Shown: piece after piece, positions 1 to 8,566 of the stretch
How the letters are laid out: each line of letters starts with the position of its first letter
How positions within the stretch are numbered: position 1 is the first letter of the stretch
Origin: Nodosilinea sp. PGN35
Lineage (GTDB): Bacteria > Cyanobacteriota > Cyanobacteriia > Phormidesmidales > Phormidesmidaceae
Direction: 5' to 3'
NCBI RefSeq assembly: GCF_029109325.1
Contig: NZ_JAQKQJ010000024.1
Span: 62,001 to 126,000 of the forward strand
Length of the DNA stretch: 64,000 nucleotides
The notes under the pieces: generated by a model
Database searches by the model: none
The model's input: only the letters and a program-made list of their open reading frames with translations
Told to the model about the DNA's origin: nothing
Translations under genes and position numbers: made by a program

Positions 1-19
1 GCAGCCACTGCCCTACAGT

Positions 20-601
20 TCACTGAACCAGCTTAGTAACCTCAAGGGCAACCGTTGGGAAACTCTCGGAGTAAATTGTGCCCCCGGTCAAGATGAATTT
101 CGTTTGGTACTCGCCTTCTGCCGGGTCGCGAAAGACAACCAACTCTCTGGTTTTTAAATTCACTACCCAGTATTCGGTTATGCCAGCCTGGGCGTAGATT
201 TTATCCTTCAATTCAAGGTCTTTTTCCAGGCTGGTGTTGGCATATTCCATTACCCAAAAAATGTCGGGCACCAGGGGATGCCGCTCTGTCTTGTAGAGAT
301 CTCCCAGGGGTTTCACGATCGCGATATCTGGCTCTGGTTCCGAGTCGTTGGGCAGCGTAATCGGCTTTGCCTCGCGCACCTTGACCTGACTACCTAACCT
401 GCTGCGCAGGTAATCTGCCGCATCGCTGCTCAACCCGGCGTGGGGAATTCCCTCTGGAGACATTTCAATCAAAGCTCCATTCAATAATTCCAGGGGTTGA
501 CCCTCAAAGATACCGGCTTTAACCGCTTGGTGGTAGCGATCCACCGTCCATCGGTAAAGCGTAACTGTGGTTAGGCGTCGATCGTCAGTTGTGAGTGTCA
601 T
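20..601 (-). CDS. Uma2 family endonuclease (DUF820)
   Basis: 193 aa, the usual length of this family. The sequence fits a PD-(D/E)XK nuclease fold: an early Glu (E38 in LELLNGALIEMSP), Asp92 in EPDIAIV, Glu119 in WVMEYANTS and a Lys near 134 before YAQAGITEYWVV. Uma2 proteins are highly expanded in cyanobacteria. Their cellular role is unsettled, although a nuclease fold is accepted. The gene is monocistronic here and divergent from nothing within the window. The family call is secure; substrate and function are not inferable. Confidence 0.93.
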   Translation of the reverse strand: MTLTTDDRRLTTVTLYRWTVDRYHQAVKAGIFEGQPLELLNGALIEMSPEGIPHAGLSSDAADYLRSRLGSQVKVREAKPITLPNDSEPEPDIAIVKPLGDLYKTERHPLVPDIFWVMEYANTSLEKDLELKDKIYAQAGITEYWVVNLKTRELVVFRDPAEGEYQTKFILTGGTIYSESFPTVALEVTKLVQ

Positions 602-678
602 AGATCTGACATCCTAAAGCGGTAGCTCGATCGTATCGTGCTGTTCTTGCGGCGTTAGAAAATCTGTTATTTCCTTAC

Positions 679-1695
679 CTACTTCCACCCTGCTAACACC
701 AGCTTGCCAATTGTCCGCCCCGACTCAATCTGCGCGTGGGCCTGGCGCAGGTTGGCGGCGTTGATGGGCGAGAGCGTCTGCTGCAGCGTAGTGCGCAGCT
801 TGCCTGCATCGATCAGGGCGGCTACCTCATCCAGCGAATGGCCCTGGTCGGCCATGTCGGTGGTTTGGTACATCGAGCGGGTGAACATAAACTCCCAGGC
901 GAAGGTGGCGCTTTTGTTCTTCAGCAGGTTGAGGTCGAGGGGGTCGGTGTTGCCGACGATGCCGACAATTTTGCCCTGGGGGCGAATCAGCTCGGCCATT
1001 ACCCCCCAGTAGGCGTCGGTGTCGCTAAAGTTGGCGATAAAATCGACCTCGCGGTGGCCGAGCTGGGCCATTTCTTCGATCAGCGCACCGCTGTAGTCTA
1101 CGGTGTGGTCGGCCCCCAGCTCGCGCACCCAGGACTGGGACTGGGGTCGCGAGGCGGTGGCAATCACGATTAACCCGGCCAGTTTGGCCAGCTGAATGGC
1201 GATCGACCCTACGCCCCCGGCCCCGCCGATGAGCAAAATCGACTGCCCCCGACTGCCCCCGGCCCGATGGATGCCCAGGCGGGTAAACAGGGCTTCCCAG
1301 GCGGTGAGGGTGGTGAGGGGCAGGGCGGCGGCTTCGGCGAAGGAGAGGGTCTGGGGCATGGCTCCCACAATCCGCTCATCCACCAGCTGCAACTCGGCGT
1401 TGGAGCCGGGGCGAGTGATGTCGCCCGCGTAGTAAACGGCATCGCCGGGCTGAAAGCGCGTCACCGCGTCGCCCACGCTTTCGACTACGCCAGCGGCGTC
1501 ATAGCCCAGCACCCTGGGGGTGGCTTCGACTTTGTCTTTGGGGGCGCGCACTTTGGTATCGACAGGGTTGACCGATACGGCTTCGATGCGTACCAGCAGG
1601 TCGCGCCCGGTGGGGCTGGGCTGGGGCAGGTCGGTGTCAAACAGCGATCGCGGGTCGCTGATGGGTAGGTACTGGGTAAGGGCAACAGCTTTCAT
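679..1695 (-). CDS. Zinc-type alcohol dehydrogenase-like / quinone oxidoreductase
   Basis: 338 aa medium-chain dehydrogenase/reductase. The N-terminal GroES-like domain contains VSVNPVDTKVR and LGYDAAGVVESVG. The Rossmann half carries the glycine-rich NAD(P) motif GGAGGVG at about residues 157-163. The Cys/His catalytic zinc ligands of true alcohol dehydrogenases are absent, which points to the NADPH:quinone reductase branch (TIGR02817-like). It lies 77 bp downstream of nothing on its own strand, so it is probably a single-gene unit. Expected to be a soluble NADPH-dependent reductase of quinones or enones; substrate unknown. Confidence 0.9.
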   Translation of the reverse strand: MKAVALTQYLPISDPRSLFDTDLPQPSPTGRDLLVRIEAVSVNPVDTKVRAPKDKVEATPRVLGYDAAGVVESVGDAVTRFQPGDAVYYAGDITRPGSNAELQLVDERIVGAMPQTLSFAEAAALPLTTLTAWEALFTRLGIHRAGGSRGQSILLIGGAGGVGSIAIQLAKLAGLIVIATASRPQSQSWVRELGADHTVDYSGALIEEMAQLGHREVDFIANFSDTDAYWGVMAELIRPQGKIVGIVGNTDPLDLNLLKNKSATFAWEFMFTRSMYQTTDMADQGHSLDEVAALIDAGKLRTTLQQTLSPINAANLRQAHAQIESGRTIGKLVLAGWK

Positions 1696-2233
1696 GGCAA
1701 AACAGGCGCTCGCTGGGCGGCGATTGAAGGGGCTGTCCTCAGGATAGTGGGGTTTTCGGCTCTGTTGAAACGGCGGTTAGACCTCCAGAGCCAGCGGGTC
1801 ATCGGCTGTAGGGATGATGGGAAAATCCTCTCCAGTGCACAGGCGCTCTGCAAAATAAGTGAATAGACTCAGTTAAAAGTGCGAGTAAGGGGCGATCGCT
1901 CTACCTCCTAGGGCTGATTTACTCGGACTTTTGGGCAATAAGCCCCAAAAGAGGGAACAATAGCCCGGTGCCCACGGTCTTGTTACCAAAAGCACAGAGT
2001 TTCTCCCCAAGGTTACCGTGCATTTACCACCCAACCTGGCTAAACGCCAAGCCCTGCTCCCTGCGTTTAGCCGTTAGATTTGCCCCATCTTGTCGGTTCT
2101 ATCCGGTTGCTCCGGTAGAGCGACTTGTATCGATAGCGTCGCCTCTGACTCGCTCTGGCCTGTGCTGGGGCCATTTTGCTGCGGCGCTGCCCCCTCCGCT
2201 GACTCTCCGCTTTCTCAACAGGAATTAATCAGT
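1696..2233. other. Intergenic region with a short palindrome
   Basis: This 538-bp gap separates the divergent dehydrogenase and SLH genes, so it should hold promoters for both. I see one perfect inverted repeat, CTTTTGGG (1928-1935) and CCCAAAAG (1944-1951), with an 8-nt loop and no T-run. It looks more like an operator or structural element than a terminator. A HIP1 octamer lies near 1892. I could not assign convincing -35/-10 boxes. Confidence 0.5.
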
Positions 2234-3490
2234 ATGAGCACCGTAAATTTGTCTGCTAAAACCACTGCGTTTGTGGCGCTGGGTTCTGTGGCCATTGCTG
2301 GGCTAGCGCTGCCCGCCACCGCCCAAACCGCCGAGTTTACTGACGTGGGTTCAAGCTATTGGGCGCGTCCCTTCATCGAAACCCTGGCCGCTGAGCAAAT
2401 TATTGCCGGGTTCCCCGACGGTACCTTTCGGCCCGACCAGCCGGTGACCCGCGCCCAGTTTGCCGCCATTGTGCGCAACGCCTTTAACCAGCCCCGCAGC
2501 CGTACCGCCCCCCGCTTCAGCGATGTGAGCAACAGCTACTGGGCCAATGCGGCGATCGCCGATGCCTACGGCCAGGGCTTTCTCTCGGGCTACCCCAACG
2601 GCGCGTTTCAGCCTGAGCAGCAGATTCCTCGGGTGCAGGCCCTCGTCGCCCTGGCCAACGGCCTCAACTACAATCCCCAGGGTTCCCTTAACCAGGTTTT
2701 GAGCGTGTACCGCGATGCGGGCCAAATTCCGAGCTATGGCGAAGGCCCGGTGGCGGCGGCCACCGAAAACCGGCTGGTGGTCAACTATCCCAACGTAGAC
2801 ACCCTGCAACCCCAGCGCACCGCCACCCGCGCTGACGTGGCGGCCTTTATCTACCAGGCGCTGGTGGCCCAGGGCCGCATGCCCGCCCTGCAGGCCGGGC
2901 AAAGCGCCAACAGCTATATTGTCGGCGCTACCGCTACCCCAGGCACGGGCACCGGCAGCACCACCTCACCCCGTCTGGTGCCCAGCGGCACGGGGCTGGC
3001 GGTGCGCTACCCCAACAGCAACGCCGATGTGGACATTGTGGTAGCGCCGGGCCAAACCGTGGCCACCAGCCTGCAAATTACTGAGCCGATTCGCAACGGT
3101 CAGGGCCAGGTGCTGGTGCCCGCGGGCAGCACCGTTGTGGGTCGCATTGTGCCGGTCGAAATTCGCGGCGCTTCGATTACGGCGGCTAAGTTTGTGGCCG
3201 ACAACCTGACGGTGAACGGACGCACCTACACCATCAACGCTGAGTCGAGTGCGATCGCCGCCACCAATCGGGTCAACAGCGGCACCCTGCAAGGGGCGCT
3301 GATTACCGGTGCCGCCCAGTCGATCCTGACGTCAATTACCGGCAACAGCGGCCTGGGCAGCGTGATTGGGGCCGTGATCACAGGCGACAGCCAGGTCACC
3401 TCCAACAGCGCGGTAGTGGTGATTCGCCCCAGCGATCTCGACCTCACCCTGCGCTCTGACCTCACAGTCGATGCGATCGCCACCAACTAG
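2234..3490 (+). CDS. S-layer homology (SLH) domain secreted protein
   Basis: 418 aa from the ATG at 2234, chosen because AGGAA sits about 10 nt upstream and a signal peptide begins there (LGSVAIAGLALPATAQT). Residues about 35-205 hold three SLH-type repeats (FTDVGSSYWA, FSDVSNSYWAN and a weaker third). Repeats of this kind anchor proteins to peptidoglycan-linked polymers. The C-terminal half (from about 250) has short beta-rich segments such as VLVPAGSTVVGRIVPV, loosely reminiscent of TrbI/VirB10-like beta domains; I hold that comparison weakly. Expected periplasmic or cell-envelope location; a structural or envelope-linked role is likely. Confidence 0.88.
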   Translation: MSTVNLSAKTTAFVALGSVAIAGLALPATAQTAEFTDVGSSYWARPFIETLAAEQIIAGFPDGTFRPDQPVTRAQFAAIVRNAFNQPRSRTAPRFSDVSNSYWANAAIADAYGQGFLSGYPNGAFQPEQQIPRVQALVALANGLNYNPQGSLNQVLSVYRDAGQIPSYGEGPVAAATENRLVVNYPNVDTLQPQRTATRADVAAFIYQALVAQGRMPALQAGQSANSYIVGATATPGTGTGSTTSPRLVPSGTGLAVRYPNSNADVDIVVAPGQTVATSLQITEPIRNGQGQVLVPAGSTVVGRIVPVEIRGASITAAKFVADNLTVNGRTYTINAESSAIAATNRVNSGTLQGALITGAAQSILTSITGNSGLGSVIGAVITGDSQVTSNSAVVVIRPSDLDLTLRSDLTVDAIATN

Positions 3491-3512
3491 ATTGGGCCTA
3501 CCGTCGGGCTGC

Positions 3513-3848
3513 TCAGCCAGAGCTGTGGATCGCCAGCCAGACGCAGGGCGGCTCGCGGCTGGTGAAATCGACCCGGTGGCGCACGTGGGCCGGTATTAGC
3601 AGGTAGTCGCCTGGCCCCAGCGCTATCGCAGCGCCATCCTCGTAGGTGAGGGTGGCGCTGCCCTGCAATAACACCACCCACTCATTCTGGCTTTGGTCGT
3701 ACCACTGGCCGGGGGGAGTAGTTTGCCCGCTCGAGAGAATGCGCTCGACCCGCAGGTGAGGAGTCTCAAACAGCGCTGAAAACGACTCTGCCTCAGGCAG
3801 CGGAGCGGGCAGCTCAAACAGGTTGTCGGGTTTTGGCGCGGAGGGCAT
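3513..3848 (-). CDS. Cupin domain protein
   Basis: 111 aa single-domain cupin. Visible cupin elements are NEWVVLLQGSATLTYEDGAAIALGPGDYLLIPAHVRHRVDFTS. Only part of the usual metal-ligand set is evident (the VRHRV His and Glu/Asn before WVVLL), so metal binding is uncertain. The start lies 17 nt downstream of the stop of the 71-aa gene on the same strand, so the two are probably cotranscribed. Function cannot be named beyond a small beta-barrel protein. Confidence 0.82.
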   Translation of the reverse strand: MPSAPKPDNLFELPAPLPEAESFSALFETPHLRVERILSSGQTTPPGQWYDQSQNEWVVLLQGSATLTYEDGAAIALGPGDYLLIPAHVRHRVDFTSREPPCVWLAIHSSG

Positions 3849-3865
3849 GGGGGCGGGCGCAAGGC

Positions 3866-4081
3866 TTAGCTAATCGTACAGCTGTCTTGATCGCAGGTGA
3901 CTCTAGACGCCACCGCACTCTCGGGCACCACAGTAAAGCCGCCTACGCTGATTCCCTCAATGCCGTACTGCTCGCGCAGCACCTGGTTAAAGCTGGCAAT
4001 AATCTCCGGCAGCTGCTCCTGGAGCACAGAGCGCACCTGGTCAGCCTCGGGAGGCGGGTTGCCAACGGTTTCTACAGGCAT
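3866..4081 (-). CDS. Small conserved-type hypothetical protein
   Basis: 71 aa, acidic N-terminus with a helix-forming stretch (VRSVLQEQLPEIIASFNQVLREQYGIEG), then a short beta segment ending in two Cys (VTCDQDSCTIS). The closely spaced C-terminal cysteines could form a disulfide or bind metal. It precedes the cupin gene on the same strand with a 17-nt gap. I do not recognise a named family, though the composition and coupling to the cupin support a real gene. Confidence 0.6.
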   Translation of the reverse strand: MPVETVGNPPPEADQVRSVLQEQLPEIIASFNQVLREQYGIEGISVGGFTVVPESAVASRVTCDQDSCTIS

Positions 4082-4290
4082 AGGGTTAGTCCAGATAATG
4101 GTTGTGGATCATTGTAAAGGGAGGGCAAAGCTGCAACCGTCCTGCTTCACGGCTCTACATATAGAAACAGCGGTCTCTCTGCCCTCAGCCAGAATCTATC
4201 GGGCGAAAAGCCGTGGCCAAAAGTCCTGTGATATTCTCAGGGGAACGCTGGCGCAGTGCCAGGGGTCTAGTTTTCAGCCTCTTTTAACCT

Positions 4291-5196
4291 ATGACGTTAA
4301 CTCGACGGTGGTTTGGCCAGGCTTGCCTGGGGGTAGCGACGGCGCTGGCGGCGGCGGCCTGCGGCGGTGGCGGCGGCGACGATGTGGTCAGCGTCGGCTC
4401 TAAAGACTTTACCGAGCAGCTGATCATCGGCGAAATGTATGCCCTGGTGCTCGAAGAAAACGGTCTGACCGTCGAGCGCAAGCTCAATCTGGGCGGCACT
4501 CCGGTGGCCCAGGCGGCGATCGAGAGCGGCGAAATTGACCTCTACCCCGAGTACACCGGCACCGCTCTGCTCACCGTGCTCAAGCTGCCGGTCAGCAGCG
4601 ACCAGCAGGCCGTCTTCGACACCGTCAAACAGGCGTACCAGGAGCAGTTTAACCTGGTCTGGCTCGACCCTTCCCCCATGAACAACACCCAGGCCCTGGC
4701 CATGACCGAGGAGCGGGCCGACGCCCTGGGCATTCGCACCATCTCCGACTTTGCGGCCCAGGCCAGCAACCTAACGCTGATTGGCCCCCCCGAGTTTGAG
4801 GTGCGCGAGGATGGGCTGCCGGGGCTGCAAGCGGCCTACGGCAATTTTTCGCTGAGGGAATACAAAGCCGTCGATGCGGGTCTGCGCTACCGGGGTCTGG
4901 TAGACGGCGAAGCCGATGTGGCGGTGGCCTTTGGCACCGATGGCGAAATCGACGCCTTCAACCTGGTGGTGCTGGAAGACGACGAGGCCCTGTTTCCGCC
5001 CTACCAGATTGCGCCGATTGTCAGCCAGGCGGCGCTGGATGCCAACCCGGCCATCGCCGAGGCCCTCAATCAGCTGTCGCCCCTGCTCAACGATGGGGTG
5101 ATGCGCCAGCTCAACTACGAGGTCAGCGGCAACCAGCGCGAACCGGCGGATGTGGCCCGCGAGTTTTTAGTCGATGCGGGCCTGGTTGCGGAATAA
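4291..5196 (+). CDS. Glycine betaine/choline-type ABC transporter substrate-binding lipoprotein (OsmF/OpuBC-like)
   Basis: 301 aa. The N-terminus has a twin-arginine-like TRRWFGQ and a lipobox ending at Cys24 followed by a Gly5 spacer, so the protein is probably a lipoprotein, perhaps Tat-exported. The mature part begins VSVGSKDFTEQLIIGEMYA, the hallmark of the OpuAC/OsmF family, and contains DLYPEYTGTALL and the usual C-terminal LNYEVSGNQREPADVAREFL. It is the first gene of a three-gene operon with the ATPase and permease that follow. Likely ligand: a quaternary-ammonium osmolyte; the exact substrate is not readable from sequence. Confidence 0.93.
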   Translation: MTLTRRWFGQACLGVATALAAAACGGGGGDDVVSVGSKDFTEQLIIGEMYALVLEENGLTVERKLNLGGTPVAQAAIESGEIDLYPEYTGTALLTVLKLPVSSDQQAVFDTVKQAYQEQFNLVWLDPSPMNNTQALAMTEERADALGIRTISDFAAQASNLTLIGPPEFEVREDGLPGLQAAYGNFSLREYKAVDAGLRYRGLVDGEADVAVAFGTDGEIDAFNLVVLEDDEALFPPYQIAPIVSQAALDANPAIAEALNQLSPLLNDGVMRQLNYEVSGNQREPADVAREFLVDAGLVAE

Positions 5197-5299
5197 TGGC
5201 GTCGGATCTGGGGTTTCGGGTTCACGGGATACGGTTCTGGTCGCTGACTCTGCCCCCTGGCATGTTGTACTTGCTCCTTACACCTCAGACCTAACCCCC

Positions 5300-6274
5300 A
5301 TGGGCACCATTCAGTTTGACGATGTTTCGCTGCGGTTTGCCGGGGGGGCGCGCCCGGCGGTCAACCGCGTGACCTGCCAGGTCAACTCGGGCGAAATTGT
5401 GGTGATTTTGGGGCCGTCGGGCTGCGGCAAAACCACGCTGCTGAAGATGGTGAACCGCCTCTACGAACCCACCGCAGGCAACATCTTTCTCGATGGGGTG
5501 AATATTCGCAAAATTAAAGCCACCCAGCTGCGCCAGCAGATCGGCTACGTAATTCAGCAGTCGGGGCTGTTTCCCCACATGACGGTGGCGGGCAATGTGG
5601 CGGTGGTGCCCAGGCTGCTGGGCTGGGGTAAAGCCCAGATTCAGGCCCGCATTGACGAGCTGCTGGAGCTGGTGAAGCTGCCGCCGGGGGAGTTTCGCGA
5701 TCGCTACCCGGCCCAGCTTTCGGGCGGTCAGCAGCAGCGGGTGGGCATTGCCCGGGCGCTGGCGGGCAACCCCGGCATTATGCTGATGGATGAGCCCTTT
5801 GGGGCGATCGACGCCATTACCCGCACCGCCCTGCAAGACGAGATTTTGCGCCTCCAGGGCCAGCTCCAAAAAACCGTCCTGTTTGTCTCCCACGACGTAG
5901 AAGAGGCCCTGCGCCTGGCCGATCGCATCTTGATCATGCGCCTGGGGGAAGTGGTGCAGTTTGACACCCCCTTCAACCTGCTGACCCGGCCCGCCGACGA
6001 GTTTGTCCACAGCCTGCTGGGGGCCGACGATATGGTGCGCCAGCTGGGGCTGCTGCGGGTGGGGGCGGCGATGATGGCGCTGCCCCCCAACTACAGCAAC
6101 GGCCACAACCCCACCCTCTCTCACCTAGACAGTCTGCGGGACGCTCTGTCGCTGATTCTAAAAACTGGGGCACCAGCCCTGACCGTGCTAGAAGAAGGCA
6201 ACCCGGTGGGGTTGCTCACCCTCGACCATATTCGCGAGTCGGCGGTGGCGGGGCCAGGAGAACGCGGGCGATGA
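5300..6274 (+). CDS. Osmoprotectant ABC transporter ATP-binding protein (OpuCA/OsmV-like)
   Basis: 324 aa from the ATG at 5300 (MGTIQFDDVSLRF); a longer upstream frame exists but carries no domain. Walker A GPSGCGKTT is at about residues 38-46, the signature LSGGQQQR at 140-147, Walker B MLMDEP near 161-166 and the switch His in FVSHD. The C-terminal third (from about 265) resembles a degenerate CBS-like regulatory module, which in this family senses ionic strength. The stop overlaps the permease start by 4 nt (ATGA), indicating translational coupling. Confidence 0.94.
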   Translation: MGTIQFDDVSLRFAGGARPAVNRVTCQVNSGEIVVILGPSGCGKTTLLKMVNRLYEPTAGNIFLDGVNIRKIKATQLRQQIGYVIQQSGLFPHMTVAGNVAVVPRLLGWGKAQIQARIDELLELVKLPPGEFRDRYPAQLSGGQQQRVGIARALAGNPGIMLMDEPFGAIDAITRTALQDEILRLQGQLQKTVLFVSHDVEEALRLADRILIMRLGEVVQFDTPFNLLTRPADEFVHSLLGADDMVRQLGLLRVGAAMMALPPNYSNGHNPTLSHLDSLRDALSLILKTGAPALTVLEEGNPVGLLTLDHIRESAVAGPGERGR

Positions 6275-6906
6275 GCTACCTGCTGAGCAACCCCGGCGAT
6301 GTGATCACCCTGCTGCTGCAACACCTGCGAATGACGGGCATTGCCCTGGGCATTGCCATCGCCCTGGCGGTTCCCCTCGCCATTGCGGTCACGCGGCTGC
6401 GGTGGCTGGCGGTGCCCGTGCTGGGCGGACTGGGGGTGCTCTATACCATCCCCAGTCTGGCGCTGATCATTTTTTTGGTGCCGCTGTTTGGCCTCAATGC
6501 CACCTCGGTGATTGTGGCCATGGTGCTCTACACCCAGGTAATTTTGGTGCGCAACCTGACGGTGGGGCTGGCGGGCATTAACCCTGCCGTGCTGGAGGCA
6601 GCGCGGGGCATGGGCATGGGTGTGGCCCAGCGCTGGTGGCGGGTGCAGGTGCCGCTGGTGCTGCCGGTGTTTTTGGCCGGGGTGAGAATTGCGGCGATCG
6701 TGGCGATCGCGATCGCCACCATTGGGGCCAAGTTCAACGCGGGCGGCCTGGGCAAGCTGCTGTTCGACGGTATTCAGACTAACCGCTACGACAAGATTTG
6801 GGCCGGGTCGATTGCCGTGGCGGCCCTGGCCCTGGCGATCAACGGGCTGCTGCTGGCGCTGGAGCACTACGCTCAACCCCAGCGGCGGTTGCAAAAAGAG
6901 CCCTAA
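6271..6906 (+). CDS. Osmoprotectant ABC transporter permease (OpuCB/OsmW-like)
   Basis: 211 aa with five to six hydrophobic segments and an EAA-type cytoplasmic loop around EAARGMGMGVAQRWWRVQVPLVLPV. It overlaps the ATPase gene by 4 nt. Only one permease gene is present, whereas OpuC and YehWXYZ-type systems usually have two, so this one presumably forms a homodimer. The operon ends here, followed by the palindromic element at 7017-7116. Confidence 0.93.
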   Translation: MSYLLSNPGDVITLLLQHLRMTGIALGIAIALAVPLAIAVTRLRWLAVPVLGGLGVLYTIPSLALIIFLVPLFGLNATSVIVAMVLYTQVILVRNLTVGLAGINPAVLEAARGMGMGVAQRWWRVQVPLVLPVFLAGVRIAAIVAIAIATIGAKFNAGGLGKLLFDGIQTNRYDKIWAGSIAVAALALAINGLLLALEHYAQPQRRLQKEP

Positions 6907-7016
6907 CGCAACTGGCTATACAGGCTGATAGTCACTGCGATCGCCCCTGGCTGCCCCAACCTCTAGCGATGGGGGTGCAGCGGTAAACAGCGCCGTAGCC
7001 GGGTTAAACTCCGCTT

Positions 7017-7116
7017 CTATAGCCATAGTCACCTGGGTTAGGACAATCAGCACCCTCAGAAACGTTTGAACGTTCAAACGTTTTTAGGGAAACTGTCCTA
7101 ACCATACTGGCTATAG
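7017..7116. repeat. Nested palindromic repeat element, copy 1
   Basis: A 100-bp imperfect palindrome with three nested parts. The outer arms are CTATAGCC (7017-7024) and GGCTATAG (7109-7116). The middle arms are GGTTAGGACA (7036-7045) and TGTCCTAACC (7094-7103). The centre is a perfect 24-bp palindrome at 7060-7083 (AAACGTTTGAAC followed by its reverse complement). It lies between the convergent permease and ttcA genes and abuts the ttcA stop codon. Related sequences occur at 20996-21052 and 59729-59776. It has the look of a small non-autonomous mobile or REP-like element, and it could act as a bidirectional terminator. Confidence 0.8.
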
Positions 7117-7965
7117 CTATAGATCCCGACCGATCTCCTCTGCGTCAGCCTCGTCAGTGGATACAGTGCGGGCCGACTCTAGGCCACTGAAGTCAAACAG
7201 GGTGGGATCGGCCAGTTGCGACGGGGCCACGTTTTGCAGACTGCGAAACAGGGTCTCGGTACGGCCCGGCCACTGTTTTTCCCAGGTTTGCAGCATTTCT
7301 TTGATCTGAGCCCGCTGCAAGTTGGCCTGGGAGCCGCAGAGGGTGCAGGGAATGATCGGAAACTCGCGGTAGCGGGCGTAGCGGGCGATGTCGGCCTCGG
7401 GGCAGTAGGCCAGGGGGCGAATGACGATGTGGCGGTGATCGTCGGTGAGCAGTTTGGGGGGCATGGCCTTGAGCCTGCCGCCGTGGAACATATTCAAAAA
7501 AAGCGTCTCGATCATGTCGTCGCGGTGGTGGCCCAGGGCGATCTTGGTGGCCCCCTCCTCGGCGGCGACCCGGTAGAGAACGCCCCGCCGCAGCCGTGAG
7601 CACAGCCCGCACATGGTTTTGCCCTCGGGGATCACCCGCTTGACGGTGCTGTAGGTGTCTTGCTCGACGATGCGGTAGGGCACGCCGATCGCCTCAAAAT
7701 ACTCCGGCAGCACGTGGGCCGGGAACCCTGGCTGCTTTTGATCGAGGTTGACCGCCAGAATGTCGAAGTGAATCGGGGCGCTGCGCTGGAGGTGGCGCAG
7801 GATATCCAAGAGCGTGTGGGAGTCTTTGCCGCCGGAGACGCAGACCATGACCCGATCGCCCTCACCGATCATGGCGTAGTCGGCGATCGCCTGACCCATA
7901 CGCGATCGCAAAAATCCCTGAAGTTTTTTGAAACTGTTGGAGGTGGGCTGCTGGGGGGCGGCCAT
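7117..7965 (-). CDS. ttcA: tRNA 2-thiocytidine(32) synthetase TtcA
   Basis: 282 aa. The PP-loop ATP-pyrophosphatase motif SGGKDS is at residues 44-49. A CxxC pair (C119, C122 in MCGLCSRLRRG) and a further CTLCGSQ motif (C207, C210) match the cysteines that bind the Fe-S cluster in TtcA. The enzyme thiolates cytidine 32 in a subset of tRNAs, in the cytoplasm. Length is slightly below the E. coli protein. The ATG at 7965 gives a short non-homologous leader before the conserved LQGFLRSRMGQAI, which is normal. Confidence 0.93.
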   Translation of the reverse strand: MAAPQQPTSNSFKKLQGFLRSRMGQAIADYAMIGEGDRVMVCVSGGKDSHTLLDILRHLQRSAPIHFDILAVNLDQKQPGFPAHVLPEYFEAIGVPYRIVEQDTYSTVKRVIPEGKTMCGLCSRLRRGVLYRVAAEEGATKIALGHHRDDMIETLFLNMFHGGRLKAMPPKLLTDDHRHIVIRPLAYCPEADIARYARYREFPIIPCTLCGSQANLQRAQIKEMLQTWEKQWPGRTETLFRSLQNVAPSQLADPTLFDFSGLESARTVSTDEADAEEIGRDL

Positions 7966-8566
7966 AGCGATGTCCTTCTGGCTGGCGATCTAAGGCATGG
8001 GCCAGAACCTATCTTACGTCTCAGAACCGCCGGGTGGGCAGTGCCCACCACTCCATGGGTACCCACCCTCACCGCCGCCCCTCCAACTCAGCGGTGTTTG
8101 GAGAATGATGACTAACCCATCCCTTGGCCTGGGCGGAGCCGCCATAGCCTGCCAGGTTCTACCCAGCTCAGATTGCTCTATCAGATCGCTTAAATAGACG
8201 TTAAACCTGCCTTTACCGCCTTATTTCCTAGGGTCTGGTACTGTTCTATGTGGAAATACTGACATTTGAGCGTGCCGATGATCGCAGAGGGCTAGGCCAG
8301 GGTAGACGGTCGCAATCGCAGCGCTTTGAGTCTGGCCTCATCCAAAACAGTTTTCTTTAAGACAGGCTGATTTGCTGATACCCCCTTGGGGTAAGCGTTA
8401 CCGCCAGAGGGTCTGCTGTTCGAGGGTCGTCCCTGCGACGGCGGGTTTACTGCGCCTAGACGGCGATCGCCCACCCCGCGGCTGGGCGGCGGTTTGCGCT
8501 GCGCTGAGTTCATCGGCGCGGTCTGGGTTCATGGGTCGTGACATTTATATGAGGTTGTAGCGGACG
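7966..8566. other. Long intergenic region with a dispersed palindrome
   Basis: About 600 bp between ttcA and the divergent nuclease gene. It contains the 17-bp palindrome GGTGGGCAgTGCCCACC (8033-8049), which recurs with a different centre base at 41608-41624. The rest shows no persuasive gene: short frames on both strands lack ribosome sites and recognisable domains. Promoters for both flanking genes should lie here. A GAGGT stretch about 15 nt before the ATG at 8567 may be the ribosome site. Confidence 0.5.
8033..8049. repeat. 17-bp palindrome, copy 1
   Basis: GGTGGGCA-G-TGCCCACC, two perfect 8-bp arms around one base. The same arms occur at 41608-41624 with C at the centre. Both copies are intergenic. 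Palindromes of this type are common dispersed repeats in bacterial genomes; no function is inferred. Confidence 0.7.

Noticed and set aside
6121..6894. Large frame antisense to the osmolyte permease
   Set aside because: Gln/His/Arg-rich composition typical of antisense shadows; the permease overlaps it.
8292..8513. 73-codon minus-strand frame upstream of the nuclease
   Set aside because: Pro/Arg-rich with no motif; composition of GC-rich noncoding DNA.
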